Of a stretch of DNA of 64,000 bases, positions 50,909 through 61,626 are shown piece after piece. The stretch's first letter is position 1; each line of letters begins with the position of its first letter. This stretch comes from Erythrophleum ivorense (Eukaryota > Streptophyta > Magnoliopsida > Fabales > Fabaceae): contig JAIUCV010000233.1 of the NCBI GenBank assembly GCA_026724425.1, positions 1,147,804 through 1,211,803 on the forward strand. Reading direction: 5' to 3'. The position numbers were made by a program, and so were the translations under genes. The notes below the pieces were generated by a model that made no database searches, was not told the DNA's origin, and saw nothing but the letters and a program-made list of their open reading frames with translations.

Positions 50909-51189
50909 TGGCTCAGAAGCTACTAACAAAAAAGTCAAACACTCAACTTAAGAAAATGACTTCCTCTATATTGATCATGTCGTCTACAACAATGGAAGCC
51001 TATTTATACTACTATGAAAGGATACAAGTTTTAAAGAAGGCAATAAATATTAGATGAAGGTTACAGGGTTACAAAACAATGCTTTATTGGGTTATTATTG
51101 CCTATTATTGGATTGTTTCATAACTCATGTAACTGATGATAGCTAATCATGGTCTCCTCTGTAACTGCTTCATTTAAGGTTTCGTTTCA
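50909..51189 (-). repeat. 5' LTR of the gypsy element (281 bp)
   Basis: In element orientation it begins TGAAACGAAACC and ends CTGAGCCA. It would supply the promoter and RNA start. It is flanked on its outer side by ACAAA (51190-51194). Confidence 0.92.
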
Positions 51190-51204
51190 ACAAAAAATCC
51201 AAAT

Positions 51205-51235
51205 TCCCTTCACGCAACATGTTGTTTATTGCTGA
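51205..51235 (+). repeat. Unit 2 5' block, second half
   Basis: CACGCAACATGTTGTTTATT matches CACGCAACAGGTTGCTTATT of unit 1 (about 18746). The first half of the block lies on the other side of the gypsy element at 45350-45430. Confidence 0.5.
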
Positions 51236-51539
51236 TTGTAATTTGACCTTTTTTCAAACAAATTCAAAAGTAATATCTGATGAAAAATCAATGAAAATGG
51301 AATCGTATCATTTATAAAAGAGAAGATGTATATAAAATGAGTCACGTTTTTCTCAAAGTCATACCATTATTCAAGAATATATCTTAATACATAATAATTT
51401 TTTCTAATATATGACTAAGCAAATGTTTGAATCTGAAATCTTTTTGTTATTTATCTACACGTCTCATTGTAGGTTGCTGACTTTTTCCTTTGGCCAAAAC
51501 ACTTGTTGAAACTATAATATTTTTAAATTCAACATCTGA

Positions 51540-51830
51540 GCACTGCACGTCATACATTGGATCTAAGTTAAAAGCTGTATATTATTAGCAAAATAAAAAT
51601 TCAACGACATAAATAAATCGTTGCTTCCGGTAAAGTCGTTAATAATAACTTTAGTAGTAATGTCGATAAATTTATTAACCGTTTGTTACTTTTGTACTCA
51701 TTTTTTCATGGTTAAATGAGATCATTAGTAATTTTTTTATCAAAAATAAAATAATTATTTCAAACACCTTAACATAATTCATATATACTAATATTTTTGG
51801 TCTGAATATTCTGAGAGAGAATCAAAGTTA
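51540..51830 (-). pseudogene. Decayed unit 2 counterpart of the 19647-20117 ORF
   Basis: On the minus strand blocks such as GTTATTATTAACGACTTTAC and TTTTGCTAATAATA align with the unit 1 ORF, but stops and indels break the frame. One frame still gives INDFTGSNDL against INDFTKNNDL of unit 1. Family unknown. Confidence 0.4.
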
Positions 51831-53064
51831 ACATATTTATACTAATTAAATTGGCGAGTGTAAGTGCGTAAAATAATAGGACACGACTTGGAATATTTAT
51901 GCTTAACGTATATCATTTTAAATTATAAACCTCTTATATACATTTAAAATAATAACTTAATTTGTTTACAGTTGTTATGCTAATCCTTTAGTGAATATCA
52001 TGTCATTTATAGATTTAGTGAGAATCAACAATAAAACATAAAATTTTACTATGATAGTATCTCTTTTTAGATATTGTGCAAGATATTCTTAAAAAGAAAC
52101 ACCCAGTGAAAAATGCATTCACTTAAAGAGTCTATATCTGTGACATTAGAGGCTATATTTTTATTCATTAAAATATAGAAAAATTATCGATAGAGATGAA
52201 AAAGATAAGTTAATTATTTTTAAGGATTTTATATTTTTAATTTATCGTGAAAGACTAAAGATCAAAAGTATAACCTGTTCTTATTAAATATAAATAAAAA
52301 AATTACTAATATAGATTTCAAGTATTACTTGTTGAATTTAGGTATATTACTACTTAGTTTTAACAATTTTAACTTTGTTCAAACAAACTTATAATTTTTT
52401 CTTTCACTAGCTACAAATGAGGTATTAGTAATTTCAAAAAAACAAAGTATAACTTTCTCAATTTTTTATGAATAAGTACTAACTATTAGAAGTCTAAATA
52501 ACTCTACAAAGCATATATGATAACTATTAGAGTTTTAACAATATCTCATTGTGAAAAGCTACAAATTTGCTGCAACAAGGTTAAAATCATTAAAATTAGG
52601 TAATAACATACTTAAACCCAAAAAGTAATACTAGGAAGATAAATTAGTAAATTTCTGATTCATAATGAGTATTTTGATAAAAGCATGTTATATTTTTTAT
52701 CTTTTGGTCCTTCACAATAAATTAAAAATATAAAATCCCTAAAAATAATTAATTAATTTCTTAGTCCCTATCAATAACTTTTTTAAACAATGTTAGGTAT
52801 TACGTGACCAATATTGTTTTATAAATCTAACCGATAATAATTGAAATAAGAAGGAAAAAAATTATAGTTGTAGATCTCAAGTTTAAGATATTTATATTGA
52901 AAGATTTTAAAATTTGAAATTATTCTAAAAAATTAAAAATTAAAAATTTTAACTTAAGATTCTGAACACTAATTTTTTTATGCAACTCAAATTTTTGGTT
53001 CCTGGTTATTTCAAACTAATTTAAAATTTTAAGATCTTAGTATAATTAATATCTTTAAATTGAC
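51831..53064. other. ERF copy 2 upstream region
   Basis: AT-rich and without ORFs of note. The block 52080-52165 is shared with units 0 and 1. About 52180-53040 is extra relative to unit 1 and contains similar AT-rich phrases in inverted orientation (for example ATTAATTATTTTTA at 52210 and TAAAAATAATTAATTAA at 52740), suggesting a foldback insertion whose ends I could not fix. Confidence 0.35.
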
Positions 53065-53111
53065 GTGGGCGCTGCTTACGGATAGGCATCATTGAGGCCT
53101 ATAAACTATAG
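53065..53111 (+). promoter_or_regulatory. Core promoter of ERF copy 2
   Basis: GTGGGCGCTG, GATAGGCATCAT and GAGGCCTATAAACTATA repeat the copy 1 block in order; the TATA-like TATAAA is weaker than TATATAAA of copy 1. Two short upstream ATGs follow (near 53119 and 53132) with stops within five codons, possible tiny uORFs if transcription starts before them. Confidence 0.6.
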
Positions 53112-53188
53112 CAACAAGGAGATGAAAGTCATATGATCACATAAGACAAAAGTTACAGAGAAAGTGACCATCGGAGCCACAGTAATTA

Positions 53189-53848
53189 ATGTCTTCCCCT
53201 TTCTTTCAGCATCCATGCCCAGATTGGGAGTTCTGGCAGGAGCCCTTCGATACTTTCTTGGAATCTTTCTCAAGCAACGAATTTCATAAAGATCCAATCC
53301 ATGATTATCTTTCCTTCGATATGGTGGACGGCACAACAATTGACCCACAGGCACAAATATACGGGAATGACACGGAGTCAAAGCAACCGCCGTTGAAGTC
53401 GGAAGCCAAAGGAGGGAAGACAAGAAATGAGAAAACATACATAGGAGTCAGGAAGAGGCCATGGGGAAAATTTGCAGCAGAGATCAGAGACACAACGAGG
53501 AATGGGACAAGGGTTTGGCTGGGAACGTTTGAGAGTGCAGAGGAAGCTGCTTTAGCTTATGACCAAGCTGCATTTAGCATGAGAGGCACCACTGCTGTTC
53601 TTAATTTTCCGGTGGAAAGGGTGAAGGAGTCTCTGCAAGACATCAAGTATGGTTGCCGCGAAGGGTGTTCGCCTGCTTTAGCACTCAAACAGAAGCACTG
53701 CATCCAAAAAAAACTTTCATCAAAGGCTAGGAAAGGCAAAGCCAAACAGAAATCAGAGGTAGTGGTACTAGAGGACTTGGGAGTTGAATATCTAGAGCAA
53801 CTTCTCAGCATATCCGATCAAACTGCAAGCCTTAGCGACTTCAAATAA
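53189..53848 (+). CDS. Ethylene-responsive factor (ERF group IX), AP2/ERF transcription factor, copy 2
   Basis: Intron-less gene of 219 aa, paralogue of 20745-21362 in the same orientation. The AP2/ERF domain covers about residues 83-141 (YIGVRKRPWGKFAAEIRD, RVWLGTFESAEEAALAYD), keeping the canonical Ala in AALAYD. Over the domain and its edge only four residues differ from copy 1. The C-terminal VVVLEDLGVEYLEQLL EDLL-type motif (about residues 191-206) is identical, and the basic SSKARKGKAK stretch is retained. The N-terminal part is less conserved and has about 14 extra residues in a linker (around residues 49-65, TTIDPQAQIYG). The role is expected to be GCC-box binding in ethylene/jasmonate or defence signalling; this is family knowledge, not shown here. 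Start chosen by alignment with copy 1 and by the promoter block 80-120 bases upstream. Frame intact. Confidence 0.96.
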   Translation: MSSPFFQHPCPDWEFWQEPFDTFLESFSSNEFHKDPIHDYLSFDMVDGTTIDPQAQIYGNDTESKQPPLKSEAKGGKTRNEKTYIGVRKRPWGKFAAEIRDTTRNGTRVWLGTFESAEEAALAYDQAAFSMRGTTAVLNFPVERVKESLQDIKYGCREGCSPALALKQKHCIQKKLSSKARKGKAKQKSEVVVLEDLGVEYLEQLLSISDQTASLSDFK

Positions 53849-54604
53849 ACTTGTTTTACTACCATATTACATCTTTCAAAATATATATATTTTCACTCAC
53901 ATCTATATCCTTCTATTTCTTATCTATTGTCGGGATCCCTTCATCATCTTTTCTATTTTATTCTTGGAGTTCGTTAAGATTTTTTATACTTGATCCAATA
54001 AGAAACGAAATGTGACCAATGAACTCAATTTGATTGTTGATGTAGAAAATTGGCTAGGATGATTACACTTTCAGCCAGTGGAGAATTTATGTAGTTCTCA
54101 GCCTTTCGGAGTGCATCAACTAATTGCACCCTCCTAAATTCAGTTATTTGTTTCAAAGGGTCTTGCTTTTATAGTTGTGTTAGCTTCTTTTGAACCCTTT
54201 CTTCAACCCAAATAGAACTTTCCTCTTGAATATAATTACTTTAGGAACTGCTTCAAATCCCATATATGACATACCTGTACTAGTTTGCCCTGAAAGAGAA
54301 ATCTTCACAAGTACTAAGACATGGCAAAAAAGGATGAATCAATTTGCAACTTCAAAGGATTTTGGGTAAGTATATATTTATATATGAGACATGACCAAAA
54401 TTAATGCCCTAGATTAATTTTTGAAGTTTCTTAAATTACAATTTGCTCTGCTGGGATCTGGCCTGAAATCAGTTTGTTCCTCTATAGTTGAGAGTGTATG
54501 ATTTGCATCCATGTAGTTTGTTACATTGCCTACATTCAAATTATAACAAAAATAATCACATGAATGTTAAAACATGAATAATTTCATTGCTAAAACTGGG
54601 CTTA
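53849..54604. other. ERF copy 2 downstream region
   Basis: Contains segments homologous to the downstream region of copy 1 (for example TAGGATGATTACACTTTCAG at about 54055 against TAGGATGATGACGCCTTCAG). No gene was seen. Confidence 0.45.
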
Positions 54605-55415
54605 ATTAGTATTTTGATCCCTTAACTTGTTTATTTGTTTAGATTTTCTCACTTAACTTTCTTTCTTTTGGTCCAACTTAGTCCCTTAACTTCTAATTTG
54701 TGCCATGTTTGTCCTATTCCATCACCTTCATCAAGACACTTAATAGATCCCTTAATGGTGCCTCCATGGCATTCGAAGTGGATAAACAGTGTGGTTAGGA
54801 TCTCATCTACGTTTAATTGAAATGGTTTCTTAACTTTTTTTTCAATGTTTGAAAATGGTCTCTTAACTTGCATTAGTGTTGAGGATTGGTCTAATATGAT
54901 ATAACATCCAATGTTTGATCAGGTGCATATAAGACTCTTAACGTTCTAATGAAAGTAAACCAAAAAATAAGCCAATGAAAAATATTCCATGGTATGGATA
55001 GAAATGGTAACACATTAGGAGACGCTGGATTTGTTGATTTTTTCACCTATCTGGCAACTCATAACATATAGATGCCAGAAATATACCAGAAAATTTTTTG
55101 GTTTATTTTCAATTGCTTTGTTTTACTTTCATTAAGTCAGAGTTTCACATACATTTGACATACTAGATATTTTGTCATATTGGACCAATCCTAAACACTA
55201 ATACAAGTTTAGGGATTGTTTTAAAGGTAGATGGGCACCCTAATGTTTGTTTGCCTACCTTGGATGCCATGTAAACAGTAGCACCGTTAAGGGGGGATCC
55301 ATAAGAGGATGAATGTAGCACAAATTAAAAGTTAAAGGAATAAATTGGACCAAAAAAAAAGTTAAGGAACCAAATTAAATTAAATAAAGAAGTGAAGGGA
55401 TTAGAATATTAAAAA
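54605..55415. mobile_element. Long-inverted-repeat foldback element (about 0.8 kb)
   Basis: Arms of about 300 bp, 54608-54950 and 55150-55411, are inverted copies. Both carry ATCCCTT, CTTTTTGGTCCAA-like, TTAATTTGTGC-like and CATTAGTGTTGAGGATTGGT-like phrases when read inward. No coding capacity. Long arms fit a Mutator-like MITE, but I could not prove a 9-bp duplication. It is absent at the corresponding place of unit 1. Confidence 0.7.
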
Positions 55416-56099
55416 GTTTTAAAAATATATTTCACTTATATCTTAAACAATTTTATGATTTTTTTAAATTATTTTTGGGAATAAGTATATGGTTTCAATT
55501 TCTAAATATAGGCCTTATTCCTATCAATAGCCTTAAAAGGTGAAAATTTGTTCAAGTTAGAAATGAAACATACCTTTTAACAAAAATCATTCATTGTTTT
55601 AACGTTCATGTTACTGTTTCTGATAAAATTAAATTAGAAAATATTACAATATGTTAAGTGACAATAGAACAAACTACAAGCTGTTAACTGATATGCTTTA
55701 AACCACATGAGAACAAATTAATTTCCAGCCAAACCTAAACTGTAATTTACCCTCCATATAATGTCTGAGCAAGTGAGTATCAGCCAAAACACAAAAGTTT
55801 CACAAGACCTGGGCAAAAATATGGATTGAATTCGCAAGAAGTACATCATTTACCTTGTGTTGACAGTTGGAATTTTTCCATATATGACAAAAGGACAAAG
55901 CCAGAAATTATTGATTCTCCCCTCCAACCTAGACATGGAAGCAAAATATATTTAAAGTAGTATTTGATGCTGCAGGAACAAGAATAGTAGTAATTAATTA
56001 GAACAGTGGAATCAGAGATGGTATACTTTAAGAACTCGAAAGGAATTTGGCTGGTAAAATTAAACATTGTAGTTGCAAATATAAGGCGATAAAACTGAA

Positions 56100-56230
56100 A
56101 TTACATAAAAGTATTGTAATTGTAGTCTCACTAGGGAAAATGAATTACGGTCAATCTTAAATATTAGGTATCAAAACTACAGCAGCATGAGTTGCTTCCT
56201 CTTTTACATCACTTGCGCAGTCTTGGAATT
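56100..56230 (-). other. X locus 1', last-exon-like segment
   Basis: The minus strand reads DVKEEATHAAV, matching DVETEATHTAV at 22.6 kb, then TTTTGATACC and a stop soon after. Coordinates of the matching core are about 56165-56215. Unrecognised product. Confidence 0.35.
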
Positions 56231-57399
56231 GTAGAAAGCAGTAAAAACATAGGTTGCTGCAATTGTTTATCTTGATTGCTGAACAAATCATTATTAACAA
56301 GGTTGTACTCCTAGGGACGTGTAGACAGAATACAAAATCAATTTGTGACTTCAATAAATGAAGCATCAACGATAATAATACAATATATAATAATTAAGTA
56401 TCAAACACCAATCTTAGAGGAAAAGGAGAGTTATAGTAGTATACACGATGCAAAGTACAATTAGATAAAGAGAGCAAGTTGTAAATCAGGTGATCACTAG
56501 CGATACGACTAACGAAATCTTAGAAGAAGTATATAATAAGCAAAATTACAGGAAAACAGACAAAGATGAAAGATCATATCTCTCTACCTGTGTCCTTCCC
56601 CATAACAATAGCACAACCTATATTACATATTCAGTTAATGAATAATCATATAATATGTACAATTTACTAGCATTTTCCTACCTCTCATTTGGTTCACATC
56701 TTATATCTCGCTACTCCGCTTACAGTATGATCTATATCAAAGCAATTATGAAATATTCTGCAACCACAATAACTAGAAATATGTCAAACGAGAAGGAAAA
56801 AATTTGGATAAAAATGGTAAACTAAAGGATAATCGAATTCATTGAATAAATCAAGTATAAAACAAGTAGCTTTGAGGAATGCGTTTAGAGGTGAATAGGT
56901 GCTTTTGCATAAATGTGTAAAATTTAAAAAAAAAAACCAATGAGATATTAATATAGAAATAAATGTAAAATAACTTAAGAAAATATGCTAGTGTGGAAAC
57001 CTTGTAGACATTAGGTTTCCACACTAGCATAAAAGACTGTATCAATAAGATGTTATAAAAGGTTTTATTAATAAGATGTTATAAAGGGCTGTATATTTTG
57101 AAAATCAAATAAACTTTAGAAAATCTTATCAACAAGATATTCTACCATAATACAATGATAAAAATTAAGAAAGGAGAAAAGAAGTATATTATCCTAGTTC
57201 CGATCTCTTTGTCCTGCATCAAGTTCCTTTTAACCTCAAGGGATTTTCTTCAACTCAATCCAATCACAAATTACAACCAAATAATTTTACACATGCTTAC
57301 CACTAATACAAGGTTTAAACTCACCTTAAACTTTACAATATTTGATTTTCACACAAGCTTATCTTACACTTTTCTACACAAAAAGTTTTATACTAAGCT

Positions 57400-57689
57400 A
57401 TGCGAGACCCTCCTCGGGCGAATTCCTCCTTTTGCTGCTCAACCTATAGGGTATTAGCAACCATTGCTAGCTATTGTTCCCCTCCCAAGGTCAAGTTCTT
57501 ATGCGTTACTCACCCGTCCGCCACTAGAAACACCACTTCCTACCTCACTTGTATGTGTTAAGCATGCTGCCAGCATTCATCTTGAGCTAGGATCGAAGTC
57601 TCCATGAGATTCATAGTTGCATTACTTATAGCTTCCTTGTTTTGTAGACAAAGCTAATTCAGAATTTTCTTTTATTCCAAGGCATAACT
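57400..57689 (-). pseudogene. rrn16: Nuclear plastid DNA insertion (NUPT): 5' end of chloroplast 16S rRNA gene and leader
   Basis: On the minus strand the mature 16S start corresponds to about 57609 (TCTCATGGAGACTTCGATCC), followed by CTCAAGATGAATGCTGGCAG and CATGCTTAACACATAC, GGCGGACGGGTGAGTAACGC, then AACCTTGGGAGGGGAACAAT and GCCCGAGGAGG to about 57402. Bases 57610-57689 match the plastid leader upstream of rrn16 (GTTATGCCTTGG, GGAAGCTATAAGTAATGC). About 200 bases of gene are present. Many differences from plastid sequence are C-to-T or G-to-A, as expected for methylated nuclear copies. The fragment cannot give a functional rRNA. Recognition is from memory of conserved 16S sequence. Confidence 0.93.
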
Positions 57690-57839
57690 AATGAACCAAA
57701 TGAAGAAAGAAAAAAAAAGTGATAAAAAAATCAAAGTCTAATTCACTTTATTTCTACTATGAAAAAATCAATTTATAATATTAGTAATATGAATTCACAA
57801 AATTTTTGTGCTCTAAACTCACTTTTCTCACATTTAAAA

Positions 57840-59060
57840 AAGATTTATATAATGATATGAGAATATATATATATATATATATATATATGTAACTCTTATC
57901 AAGAAAGGGATTACAATAAACTCACTCCTAAATTTTCACAAGCTAGATATAACCAAAAATCAATCTCAGATAATTTAGATGAAAAAAATAAAGAAAACTA
58001 TAATATAACTTAACTTTTCTTACTTTTCTTTTATATATATGTTTTGTCTAGTTCTTCTTGTTGTTATTGTTGTTTTATAGAAGCCTCAAAGTGTAATAGT
58101 TGGAGATGCAATTTCTTAAAGAGCCATTGAAGGAGAGAGAATTGCAAATATCCATTACTTTGTTCATCATCCTTCTACATCTTGCTTATCATGAAATATA
58201 AGCAGTTATAGTGGACAGAGACACATAGCTTTTGGCTTGCAGACTTGTGCACTTCTTCTTTTTTACTACTCTATGTATAAGTGTGGAGTAGAAAAGCTTC
58301 TTTGAACTTTTCTTATTTGAGATAAGGATAAAGCAATAACATATGTGAGATTTCTTCCTTTTGAATGGCTTTCCTTAAAGAATAACAAAACAAAAGCTGA
58401 ATTCTTTTTACTTTTATTCCTGCACTTTATACTTGTCTCTTTGTTCAATTTGATCTAACTTTTTTTCAAAATCCTTTTCTACTTTTCACAAAGTGCTTCT
58501 ACCATTTCTTTTTACCCATAGCAAAAGGACCATAATCTTCTCATTCTCATGAGTTCATTATTCTCATATCTTATATCCTTCTCAGCAAGAATTGTCCTAT
58601 CAAGCAAACTTTGCTCTTCTTCTTCATTATATTTACTGACAGGTTCAAGTCTCTCAAATTGTTCTCAACATGTTTTCTCTTGCATTTGAATTGGGGCGAG
58701 CATATTGATTAGTAACTCTAACAACTTTGAAATATAACAAAGAGATGGTAATCGTAGCTCTTGCTTGAATTTCAGAACTTTCTTTCCCTAGTATTCCTCA
58801 AAATACTGAAAAACATATTTCTTGATTTCAAGTGGAACAATGGTCTTGATGAAGCCATTTTTATCACTCTGCAAATCTCCTTCTGAATCTCAAGTCTCTC
58901 CCCCTTTGCTTCTCTTGTTTCTTGATGCAACCAACTTGATTAAGCTTATGCAAAACATAGAAATCATGGAGAGAAAACACAGGAACTTCCTTCTTTGTTT
59001 GATTTTCCAAGTGAGAAACATAACAAGAAAGCTTTCTTTATCAAGCTATCATTTCCATTA
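57840..59060. other. Gene-free part of the unit 2 insertion
   Basis: CT-rich sequence with a 79-codon plus-strand ORF (58822-59061) that has no recognisable domain. A (TA)n tract is at about 57865-57890. I see no gene. Confidence 0.3.
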
Positions 59061-60449
59061 AATGCTTCAATGTGATAATATAGAAAGAGGTGGAGGTCAC
59101 TTATTGTGCAGTACAAAAGCTTATATGAAGTTCTTAGCATATTTGACTTTTGTATTAGAATAGGGTATTATATATTAAAAAAACAATTCATTACTTCCTT
59201 GTATTAGTCTAGCATGCCACGTTTTTTAAACAAGAATTTTATCTTCTTTTGCTTCAAAGTCTGTAAACCAACCCGTTAAGATAGAGCAAATAGAATAAAG
59301 CTTGATTGGTTTAAATAATATGGCCCAATAAGAATATCATAAGCTTGATTAGATTTTTATACTTTATTGTATTTCTCTTGAATAATTGTTATTACCTATA
59401 AAAATAAATTTAATGATATAGATTAATACAATAAACAATAAATAATATTTAATTATTTTTAACTTAATACTTTTATAAATTTAATTTAAAAAAATTATGT
59501 ATCATTAAAATAATTTAATATTATATCAAAACCTTAAGTCCAACAAGCTTCCAATCAACTGCTATAAAACAATTATCATTATGATGGCAATGCAAACATC
59601 ATGATTTACCCATCTGCTAGTAGAGTTAACAACACATACCGCAAATACCCTTTAAAATAAGAAAATATGACACTGATTGTTGATATTTAGTTTTCGATAC
59701 ACATTCAAGGGCTACATATATACACTCAGTTTGTATTTAAGCACCCAGAATTATGCAGCAAAGTAGACCATCTCTGATTTAGGATTCTGAGGAAAAACTC
59801 AAACCATAATTAAAATTGAACTCCTGGATTAGATATGGCAAAGACACGACGTTCAGTTATGCTATTAAAAAAAAAATGTCTACCTTTAAAGACCACAAAA
59901 GCTTCATTTGTATTACTCTTGCCAGAAGAGTTGGGGATATTATATGATCCGGAAAATATGTTTGGTCGTGGATTTTTCTAAAGGGGAAAAATGATACTTC
60001 TGAAGCATAAACGTCATTCGAGTCAGGTCTCAACTCTCAGCTATTCATCCTTAATTGCAAGTTACAATTAAGGAGCTATTTGAATATAAAATTCAAAGGG
60101 AAAAGATGTGTGGATATTTAAGATTCTCACATATATTTGGCATGAAAAGTAAAGATTATCAAATAAATGACACATTGTATAGTCAATTAAAATTTAATTT
60201 AAAAAAACAAAGACAATAGATAATTGTTATTGGTGGAAATCATATATAGAGATCTTGTCATATTAGTTATATTTTTCTAAACATGTGTACCAAACAACAG
60301 ATATAACTCAGATCTAATACAACCAAGAATCCTATATGCTTGGACGACAAATGATGATGTATTCATTTTGCGTCTTGTATAATATTACTGCATCCAAAAT
60401 ATTTGCTGTATCTAAAGAGCAATGTCAGAGATTTTTAAAAGCTAATGTT

Positions 60450-60740
60450 CAAGTGGTTCTACCACTAGTGGAAATAAACACAAGCAAGTTAAGAATTGAA
60501 ACTTTGCGTAAAAAAAAAAAAAAAAGCTAATAAGGACATAAAGCTTGTCATATTAAGTCGGTTATCATTCAAATAATATAGAGATTGAAAAAATCAAAAT
60601 TAATCAAAACATACACAATTAGAGGGCATAATTAAATCAATCAAAGATGTGCAAGCAGAATCTGAGAAGGAAAAAGGCACAAATATATTTTTAAAAAATT
60701 AAAAATATAACAGTTACAAAAGCTTATAATATGTGAAATT
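60450..60740. repeat. Single-copy counterpart of the 24446-25021 tandem duplication
   Basis: The segment begins GTGGTTCTACCACTAGTGG and includes AACATACACAATTAGAGGG, aligning once with each unit 1 repeat. It gives the pre-duplication state. Confidence 0.6.
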
Positions 60741-61034
60741 GAAAAACTGTATAAGATCCAAGTACATAACCTTAGTCCTTTATCACGTTCTTACCGATGT
60801 AGCCTGCGTTTAGATGTGCATTTGAACCTCTTCAAACTACATTTTAGAGAAAGCAAAGATTGATCATTTTTACACAAACTGATTTTGTAACAAAAATCCA
60901 AATACGCACGTAATAGAGCAGGAAACTGGATAAAAAGTAGAAGACGACAGTTAACCTTAAAATTCGTAGAGTAATTTTCGTTTCAGTACGCGTAATTTAT
61001 TAAGCATTAAAAAGATAAGAAAATTGACATTTAC

Positions 61035-61330
61035 CTCTAATTATTTGAGTGGATCCGTTGTGCAATATCCTCTGAAATATATCCGCTCTTTAACGCAGCT
61101 AAAGTCGGAAATCGAACAACTTTGAAACCAAACATAATTTGCAAAAAGTGGGCTAGCATTGAACGAAAGAGCAAGGGGGGTTGGGTTTGTGGGAGTGAAA
61201 GAGATAGGGCTACAGAAGCGGAGAGGGAAGAGGGAGGATGACAGGATGAGGCAGTATTTCGTGGAGAAAAAGCATAAAATATTAACTGTCAGAAATAAAA
61301 AACCATAAATGCGCAATAACGAGAGGAATT
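61035..61330 (-). other. X locus 1', first-exon/leader block (copy B)
   Basis: GC-richer minus-strand block ending at a donor-like TTAGAG/GTAAATG (boundary 61035), aligned with copy A over AACTTTGAAACC and AAATATTAAC-type phrases. An open frame of 91 codons exists (61041-61316) but its protein does not match the frames of copies A or C, so it is more likely leader than coding. Confidence 0.4.
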
Positions 61331-61626
61331 AAAACTGCACGACAATACGGTCATTTGAAACTTGTTTTTCTTTGATTTTTACTTTCTCACTGACTCATGG
61401 GTCCCGCCAACACCGCACACTCAAATTTACAGTAAACAAGGGAATTTGTATGTCCTTGCTTTTTATTATAATTTTTTTGATCGATTAATTTTTATGATTA
61501 ATCAGTTAAGTAGGAAATAACATTACAATACAGAACGAAAAATTAAGATATTTAAATAATGCAATTTTTCTTGCATGATACGCACATCTTGTCAATTCAA
61601 GTAAAAGTAACGTTTAATTTAAATAA

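Larger units (their letters stand above)
45744..51189 (-). mobile_element. Full-length, inactivated Ty3/gypsy LTR retrotransposon (CRM-like chromovirus type)
   Basis: This 5446-bp element reads on the minus strand and is bounded by ACAAA duplications (45739-45743, 51190-51194). The order is 5' LTR, tRNA-Met primer site, leader, gag with zinc knuckle, protease, reverse transcriptase, RNase H, integrase, polypurine tract, 3' LTR. Pol order RT-RH-IN defines Ty3/gypsy. Integrase sequence style (AHFIPC, RLHGVPKT, a GPF/Y-type C-terminus ending ATFNVADLSPY) suggests the CRM clade; that placement is inferred. The LTRs differ at about 16 of 267 aligned bases by my count, plus one 14-bp indel, so the insertion is old. 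Many nonsense codons, a frameshift and a lost catalytic residue make it non-autonomous. It interrupts the 5' block of unit 2. Confidence 0.93.
56860..59560. mobile_element. Approximately 2.7-kb insertion specific to unit 2
   Basis: Unit 1 is continuous where unit 2 has this extra sequence: the flanks CATTGAATACATCAAGTATG (23221) and ATTGCTATGATGGCAATG (23280) correspond to CATTGAATAAATCAAGTATA (56840) and ATTATGATGGCAATG (59577). The insertion starts near a GCGTTTAGAGGTGAATAGG phrase, holds the plastid fragment at 57400-57689, a (TA)n run at about 57865-57890, and CT-rich non-coding sequence. I see no transposase and could not define terminal repeats, so its class is open. Confidence 0.5.

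Noticed and set aside
57155..57457. 100-codon plus-strand ORF
   Set aside because: Its 3' part is antisense plastid 16S rDNA and the rest is low-complexity; not a gene.
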